From the NCBI GenBank assembly GCA_965199055.1, contig CBDAQR010000003.1, positions 2,108,001-2,172,000 of the forward strand: a stretch of DNA of 64,000 bases, given 5' to 3'. Of the stretch, positions 59,275 to 64,000 are shown piece by piece. Source of the stretch: CBDAQR01 sp965199055. Lineage in GTDB: Bacteria > Pseudomonadota > Gammaproteobacteria > Pseudomonadales > Halieaceae. The notes below the pieces were generated by a model. It searched no databases and was not told the DNA's origin. It saw only the letters and a program-made list of their open reading frames with translations. Position 1 is the first letter of the stretch. Every line of letters starts with the position of its first letter. The position numbers and the translations under genes were made by a program.

Positions 59275-61425
59275 TCAAAGAGACTGCAGGTTTGCGTACT
59301 GTACCACCAGCCACTTGCTGCCTTCGTCGTCAAAGTTAACCTCCACGCGGGCGCTGCTACCACGGCCCTCAAAATTCAAGACCACGCCCTCACCAAATAC
59401 CTGATGGTACACCCGCTGACCGAGACTCAGCCCGGTATCGACCACCTCGGCATTCATAGCCAAACCAGCGGGCCGGGATATCGTGGTATGCAGACGCACC
59501 TCCTCCAGTAGTTCACCCGGAATTTCACGGATAAAGCGAGAGGGAGCATTAAAGTTTTCATTGCCGTATAGGCGCCGCGTCTCGGCATAACTGAGAATGA
59601 GCTTCTGCATAGCGCGAGTAATGCCCACGTAACAAAGCCGGCGTTCTTCCTCCAACCGCCCAGGCTCCTCCATGGACATACGGTGCGGAAACAGGTTTTC
59701 CTCCATCCCGACAAGCAATACCAGTGGGAACTCCAGGCCCTTGGCCGAGTGCAGCGTCATCAACTGCACACTATCTTCGTGCTCCTCCGCCTGGGCTTCT
59801 CCTGCATCGAGAGCTGCGTTGTCCAGAAACTCCTGCAGTGGCGACAGCTCCTCTTCTTCCGGTTCGAATTGCTTGGCGGCGGTGACCAGTTCCTGCAGGT
59901 TTTCGACTCTCGCCTGGCCGCGCTCACCTTTTTCCCGAGCGTGGAAATCGAGCAAGCCAGAGACATCAATCACATGTTCAACGAGCTCCTTGAGCTCGAG
60001 CTCCTCGGTGCCGCCATCAAGTTCATTGATCAGCACCCTGAAACCTTCCAACGCGCCCAGCGAGCGGCTGGTCAACAGCTTCTCCTCGGCAGCGATTTCC
60101 ATGGCCTGCCAAAGCGAGACGTCACGCTCTCGGGCCAGCTCTCGGATATTCTCCACCGTTTTCCCGCCAATGCCCCGGGCCGGAGTATTAATTGCCCGCT
60201 CCAGGGCCGCATCATCGGTACGACTCACTAACAGGCGCATATAGGCGAGGGCATTCTTGATCTCGAGCCGCTCATAGAAGCGCTGGCCGCCATAAATCCT
60301 ATAGGGCATCCCGCTACGAATCAGCGCCTCTTCCAACACGCGTGATTGAGCATTGGACCGATACAGGATCGCCGAGTCGCTGCGATCGCGCCCCTCGGTC
60401 ACCCAAGATTCGATCTGCTCTACGGCGAACCGCGCCTCATCCTGCTCATTGAAACCCGCGTAGAGCATGATGCTGTCGCCCTTATCGCCTGCCGTCCACA
60501 GCTCCTTACCCAGCCGATTCATGTTGTGAGAGATCACCGCATTAGCCGCCTGCAGTATGGTGCTGGTGGATCGATAGTTCTGTTCCAGGCGCACCGTTCT
60601 GACCGGATCGAAATCCTGGGAGAAGCGCTGAATATTTTCAATCTTTGCCCCGCGCCAGCCATAGATCGACTGGTCGTCATCTCCCACGGCGACGATGGGT
60701 ATATGGCCCCCGGCTAACACCCGCAGCCACGCATACTGGATGGTATTGGTGTCCTGGAATTCATCCACCAGGATATGTCGAAAACGCCCCTGGTAGTGTT
60801 GCAGCACATCGGGTTGCTTCAACCACAGTTCATGTGCACGCAGGAGCAATTCAGCGAAATCCACCAGTCCACCGCGCTCACAGGCATCCTCGTAGGCCTG
60901 GTAAACACGCAACATGGTATAGGCGTAGGGATCTGACTGCGGCGCCTCAATATGGCTTGCGCGCAAGCCTTCATCTTTCTGCGCATTGATATACCACTGC
61001 GCCTGGCGCGGCGGCCAGCGGCCCTCATCCAGCTCCAGTTCACGGCAGATACGTTTGACCAGTCGCAACTGATCATCGGAATCCAGAATTTGAAAGTTCT
61101 GCGGTAGCCCCGCCTCCTGCCAGTGTGCCTTGAGCAGGCGATGCGCCAGGCCATGGAAGGTGCCCACCCACATGCCGCGGGTGCCGATATCGAGCATGTC
61201 TTCAATGCGCGTACGCATTTCGCGGGCGGCTTTATTGGTAAAGGTGACCGCCAGGATCGACCAGGGCGATAGGCCTTCCGCCTGAATCAACCAGGCGATA
61301 CGGTGAACCAGCACGCGTGTTTTGCCGCTGCCGGCTCCGGCAAGCACCAGCAGGTTCTGGCTTTCCGAGGCTACTGCGTCGCGCTGGGCGTCGTTGAGGG
61401 GTTCGAGAATGCGGGTGACGTCCAT
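59275..61425 (-). CDS. uvrD: DNA helicase II UvrD
   Basis: Superfamily 1A 3'-5' helicase used in nucleotide-excision and mismatch repair. The 716-residue protein has the start LEPLNDAQRDAVA, Walker A LAGAGSGKTRVL, TFTNKAAREM, Walker B LVDEFQDTNTIQYAW, GDDDQSIYGWRGA, LEQNYRSTSTIL and LMTLHSAKGLEF. The long C-terminal extension ends in a Tudor-like segment (GQRVYHQVFGEGVVLNFEG), which supports UvrD over Rep. The start is the ATG at 61425 (MDVTRILEP). No LexA-box match lies in the short upstream gap. Confidence 0.96.
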   Translation of the reverse strand: MDVTRILEPLNDAQRDAVASESQNLLVLAGAGSGKTRVLVHRIAWLIQAEGLSPWSILAVTFTNKAAREMRTRIEDMLDIGTRGMWVGTFHGLAHRLLKAHWQEAGLPQNFQILDSDDQLRLVKRICRELELDEGRWPPRQAQWYINAQKDEGLRASHIEAPQSDPYAYTMLRVYQAYEDACERGGLVDFAELLLRAHELWLKQPDVLQHYQGRFRHILVDEFQDTNTIQYAWLRVLAGGHIPIVAVGDDDQSIYGWRGAKIENIQRFSQDFDPVRTVRLEQNYRSTSTILQAANAVISHNMNRLGKELWTAGDKGDSIMLYAGFNEQDEARFAVEQIESWVTEGRDRSDSAILYRSNAQSRVLEEALIRSGMPYRIYGGQRFYERLEIKNALAYMRLLVSRTDDAALERAINTPARGIGGKTVENIRELARERDVSLWQAMEIAAEEKLLTSRSLGALEGFRVLINELDGGTEELELKELVEHVIDVSGLLDFHAREKGERGQARVENLQELVTAAKQFEPEEEELSPLQEFLDNAALDAGEAQAEEHEDSVQLMTLHSAKGLEFPLVLLVGMEENLFPHRMSMEEPGRLEEERRLCYVGITRAMQKLILSYAETRRLYGNENFNAPSRFIREIPGELLEEVRLHTTISRPAGLAMNAEVVDTGLSLGQRVYHQVFGEGVVLNFEGRGSSARVEVNFDDEGSKWLVVQYANLQSL

Positions 61426-61452
61426 GAACACATTCTATCGAACTCGCTGGCG

Positions 61453-61833
61453 TCAGTCCTCACTGAGGTGCGTCAGAGAACCTGCATTTTGTTCCCAATT
61501 CTGGCCATCAAAAGGCTCCAGGTGCACACGGGCGGGCCGCTGCTCCAAACACCGCAAGTTGACACTGACGCCATCGGGGTTGGAGCGGGGCGTGTAAAAG
61601 GACTTCACACCGCAATGCTTACAAAAAGTGTGTTGGGCTACAGCGGTGTTAAAGGTGTAGCAGGTCAGAGCATCTTCACCGGCAAGCAAGTGGAAACGTG
61701 AACGCGGCACGATCACGTGCTGAAAACCTATCATGGTGCACATACTACAATTGCACTCCTGCGCAGTAATCTCCTCCTCCAACTCCACTTCGAACCGCAC
61801 TGCACCGCAGTGACAGCGACCGGGATAGCGCAT
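61453..61833 (-). CDS. GFA / CENP-V family zinc-binding protein
   Basis: A 126-residue single-domain protein with the zinc cysteines of the glutathione-dependent formaldehyde-activating (GFA) family: CHCGAVRFEVELEEE, CNCSMC and FCKHCGVKSFYTPRSNPDGV, the last being a family signature. Most members have no proven formaldehyde activity, so the name describes the fold. It lies 27 nt upstream of uvrD on the same strand. Confidence 0.92.
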   Translation of the reverse strand: MRYPGRCHCGAVRFEVELEEEITAQECNCSMCTMIGFQHVIVPRSRFHLLAGEDALTCYTFNTAVAQHTFCKHCGVKSFYTPRSNPDGVSVNLRCLEQRPARVHLEPFDGQNWEQNAGSLTHLSED

Positions 61834-61877
61834 TCTGTCGACTCCCTATCAACAAAGCTGTGAGCTACTATACTGCC

Positions 61878-63116
61878 ATGAATTCAAACTCGCTTCTTAG
61901 CCAGCGCATTCTTGTCGCACTGCTGACGGGCCTGTTAGTGATACCTCTGCTCACAGCTTGTTCTCAGCGCGGAGAGGTGTTGCGGGTGTATCCGCTGAGC
62001 TATCAGGCACTGGATGCGGAAGCGATGGAGGCGATTTTTGAGCAACGCTCCGGCATCGACCTCACTCAGGCTGCGCCCGAGCCAGGCATATCTGCGCTGC
62101 AGGCGCTGGCCAGTCACCAGGCCGAGCTGACGCTAGTTGAAAACAGTACCCCGTTTGTAGCCGGCGTGCGGGCGATACTGCCCGCCTACAAGAGCGTTCT
62201 GCACCTACTGGCCAGGGAGGATTTCAGTCTCGAGGCTGACCGTCAGTCCCTCAGGGGCGCATCCATCTATATCACCAACGATTCCCTCGCGGGCCGGACC
62301 TTCATCGATATTGTCGCGCGCCGGCAGGGTCTAGAGCCCGGCGACTATCAGATGGTGGACTCAATGCAGGGAGGAGAAACCGACCTGATGGTCTACTTCG
62401 GACCCGTTACCCCGGACAAACAGGCCTGGTATCGGGAGGGCTATCGATTCGTGTCGCTGGAGTCGAGCCTCAACGAAAATGCGGATGATCACTTGGAGAG
62501 CATTCGCCACCTGGTGCCACAGATGCGACCCGCGGTTATTCCCTCTCGCACCTACGACCTGCCCGGTAATGAGGGCCCGCTGCTGACGCTGGAAGTCGAT
62601 ATGCTGCTGGTGACACGCAAAGATGTTCCCGAGCGAACGATCTACGAATTTACCCGCACCATGATTCAACAGAAACCCCGTTTTGTCGCGCTGTCACCGG
62701 TGCTTTTTTCAGGCATTAACGAAAGCTTTGACCCACTTGATCTCAGTTTTCCACTACATGTGGGTGCGCGGCGCTTTCTGAATCGGGATGAGCCGAGCGT
62801 GCTGGAGCGTTATGCCGAAACCATCAACTTGCTGGTCTACCTGACCTTCCTGGTGCTGACCGGATTGGTCGGCCTGGCCCGATGGCGCTCTGTACGTAAA
62901 AAGGATCGCGCAGATACTTTCTATGCGCGGGTTTTTGAGATTCGTGACCGCGCCCGTAACGAAGCGGCATCGCAGCTGCGTGCGGAACTGGACGCGCTCG
63001 AGAAAGAAGCTTTTGAGCTACTGATCGCCGAGAAACTTGCAGCGGACGAAAGTTTTCGCATTTTTACCGAGTTGTTGGCGAGAACGCGGCTGGAGCTTGA
63101 GAACAAGCAACTCTAG
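61878..63116 (+). CDS. TAXI-family solute-binding-like lipoprotein with C-terminal membrane helix
   Basis: A 412-residue protein. The signal sequence ends in a lipobox, LTAC, with the predicted lipid-bearing Cys28 (ATG at 61878; an earlier GTG adds only six residues). Residues about 35-300 look like a TAXI/TRAP-type periplasmic binding domain (LRVYPLSYQALDAEAME, ELTLVENSTPFVAGVRAILPAYK, MLLVTRKDVPERTIYEFTRTM). A transmembrane helix follows near residue 320 (INLLVYLTFLVLTGLVGLARW), then a roughly 75-residue charged helical region (RAELDALEKEAFELLIAEKL). I infer a membrane-bound sensor or non-classical binding protein, not a standard transport subunit. Confidence 0.75.
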   Translation: MNSNSLLSQRILVALLTGLLVIPLLTACSQRGEVLRVYPLSYQALDAEAMEAIFEQRSGIDLTQAAPEPGISALQALASHQAELTLVENSTPFVAGVRAILPAYKSVLHLLAREDFSLEADRQSLRGASIYITNDSLAGRTFIDIVARRQGLEPGDYQMVDSMQGGETDLMVYFGPVTPDKQAWYREGYRFVSLESSLNENADDHLESIRHLVPQMRPAVIPSRTYDLPGNEGPLLTLEVDMLLVTRKDVPERTIYEFTRTMIQQKPRFVALSPVLFSGINESFDPLDLSFPLHVGARRFLNRDEPSVLERYAETINLLVYLTFLVLTGLVGLARWRSVRKKDRADTFYARVFEIRDRARNEAASQLRAELDALEKEAFELLIAEKLAADESFRIFTELLARTRLELENKQL

Positions 63117-64000
63117 CGTTCTCTGGCATGCAGCCAGTGCAGCGTATTCAGTAAAAACTCGTCATTATTGGCACCGCGAGGGTGATTGAACCCGAATTTT
63201 CCGCGCCTCGAGTTCTGCGCGGTGAACCCTCCGGCCTCGGCAAACACGGCCAGGCGTCCTGCCCCCCACTCCAGCGTTGCTCCCTGTAACCATCGCTCGA
63301 CAGTGATGCGAGGGGTTCCATTACCGATCTTACGGTCGGGCCCCGGTAGGAATAGATAATGGCTGCGGTCGAGTTCCAACAGCGGCCTGGCCGCAGGGGG
63401 CGCCAGAAAGGCCTGCCCCATAAATAGCGTAACGCTATCAATCGTCGCGCCTCGGGCGGATACTATGGGGTGTGGATGCAGCGTACCGGCGGCATGCGTG
63501 AAAGTGATCCAACCCTGATTGGCCTCGAGAGACGGGTTCAGCACATAGCCGTTGTAGAACAAGAAACCAAACTCCCTGGCCAGCGCCGCAGCAGCTGCAG
63601 GAAATGGCTGGTGATCAGCAATGAATAACAGCGCACCGCCGCCTCTGACCCAACGGGACAAGGCCTCAATTTCACTGTCACTGAACGCAGATTTCGGTGC
63701 TGCAGCCCAGTTGGCGGCAGCGCTGGCATGCAAGGCATTGGCGATTACCAAGATATCGATTTCACGCAGAGACTCGGCTGAAAACGGTTGGCTATTAGAG
63801 CTCACGCGATAGCCATCAGCTTCCACCAATGCGGCAAACGGGGCGAACCGACCTTCGAGTGTATGGAAGTTGTGGTGCGCTGCATCAATCGCCACTCGCG
63901 GGCCGGTGCCCTTGGCAAAGCTGGGATTGGCAACCTCCGGCACCAGCCCTGTATCCGCTCGTTGCTCTGCATGCGCAGGCAACAGCAAGAACAATAACAG
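63113..64000 (-). CDS. Secreted GATase-like / DUF4350-like protein, truncated at the window edge
   Basis: At least 295 codons; the start lies beyond the window end. A signal peptide is visible (LLLFLLLPAHAEQ). The mature part resembles the class I glutamine-amidotransferase-like fold of DUF4350-type proteins: VAIDAAHHNFHTLEGRFAPF, IDILVIANALHA, WVRGGGALLFIADHQPF, and a late FAEAGGFTAQ. The specific family is uncertain. The stop interlocks with that of the TAXI-like gene in CTAG. Confidence 0.7.
   Translation of the reverse strand: MLLFLLLPAHAEQRADTGLVPEVANPSFAKGTGPRVAIDAAHHNFHTLEGRFAPFAALVEADGYRVSSNSQPFSAESLREIDILVIANALHASAAANWAAAPKSAFSDSEIEALSRWVRGGGALLFIADHQPFPAAAAALAREFGFLFYNGYVLNPSLEANQGWITFTHAAGTLHPHPIVSARGATIDSVTLFMGQAFLAPPAARPLLELDRSHYLFLPGPDRKIGNGTPRITVERWLQGATLEWGAGRLAVFAEAGGFTAQNSRRGKFGFNHPRGANNDEFLLNTLHWLHARER

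Noticed and set aside
1..64000. tRNA or rRNA genes, CRISPR arrays, insertion sequences, prophage or genomic island
   Set aside because: None was seen by eye: coding density is uniform, gene order is conserved core chromosome and no transposase, integrase or repeat array appears. A tRNA/Rfam scan would confirm this.

Overview
The window is a stretch of core chromosome from a free-living, aerobic gammaproteobacterium. Gene order follows the Pseudomonas pattern in several long blocks: tkt-epd/gap next to metK; gshB-tonB-yqgE-ruvX, pilU/pilT, yggS-proC-yggT-metX-metW-rdgB-hemW; rpoH-ftsXEY-rsmD-coaD-mutM; rpmBG-radC-coaBC-algC-argB; pyrE-crc-rph-yicC-gmk-rpoZ-spoT-ridA-recG; rubredoxin-ubiC-ubiA. 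Details such as tripartite TRAP transport, an ahcY-based SAM cycle and the gene content suggest a marine lineage near Halieaceae/Cellvibrionales, but that placement is inference. No rRNA, tRNA, CRISPR array, insertion sequence or prophage was seen, and no gene-free gap exceeds about 200 bases.

Layout. 1-2.1 kb: start of a GAPDH/E4PDH gene and transketolase (minus). 2.2-7.8 kb: a SAM-cycle operon (SahR-type regulator, metK, ahcY, metF) followed by rsmE and a thioesterase, preceded by a perfect 24-bp palindromic operator. 7.8-12.7 kb: Slt, a cyclase-PilZ fusion, an acetyltransferase and a membrane esterase. 12.8-17.9 kb: gshB, a TonB-like protein, yqgE, ruvX, then the twitching ATPases pilU and pilT. 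18-24 kb: yggS-proC-yggT-metX-metW-DUF4426-rdgB-hemW, a tightly overlapping plus-strand run. 24-28.8 kb: minus-strand ftsY-ftsE-ftsX, then rpoH-DUF423-trmB. 28.8-38.3 kb: rsmD, coaD, mutM, ribosomal proteins L28/L33, radC, coaBC, algC, argB, slmA. 38.3-48.2 kb: pyrE, Crc, rph, yicC, gmk, rpoZ, spoT, ridA, an epimerase-like protein, recG. 48-55.7 kb: a rubredoxin-rubredoxin reductase fusion, ubiC-ubiA, an acyltransferase-like protein, a methyltransferase, a Baeyer-Villiger-type flavoprotein, yaaA. 55.7-64 kb: a TRAP transporter split around a thioesterase, uvrD, a GFA-like zinc protein, a TAXI-like lipoprotein and a truncated secreted protein.

The points most worth a second look are: (1) rpoH (sigma-32) is split by a one-base excess in an A6 tract directly after the RpoH box, and a near-perfect CIRCE element lies in its promoter region, implying HrcA control of the heat-shock sigma factor; (2) a SahR-type repressor with a perfect palindromic operator bracketed by 10-bp direct repeats heads metK-ahcY-metF; (3) an adenylate cyclase with all catalytic residues is fused to a PilZ domain with an intact c-di-GMP motif, near the pilus-retraction genes; (4) ruvX appears to start at CTG in a CTGA overlap with yqgE; (5) the Crc homologue has lost the exonuclease III catalytic residues. 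Most convergent gene pairs interlock at their stop codons, five of twelve by exactly 4 nt. All functional calls rest on reading motifs, lengths and gene order, without database searches.
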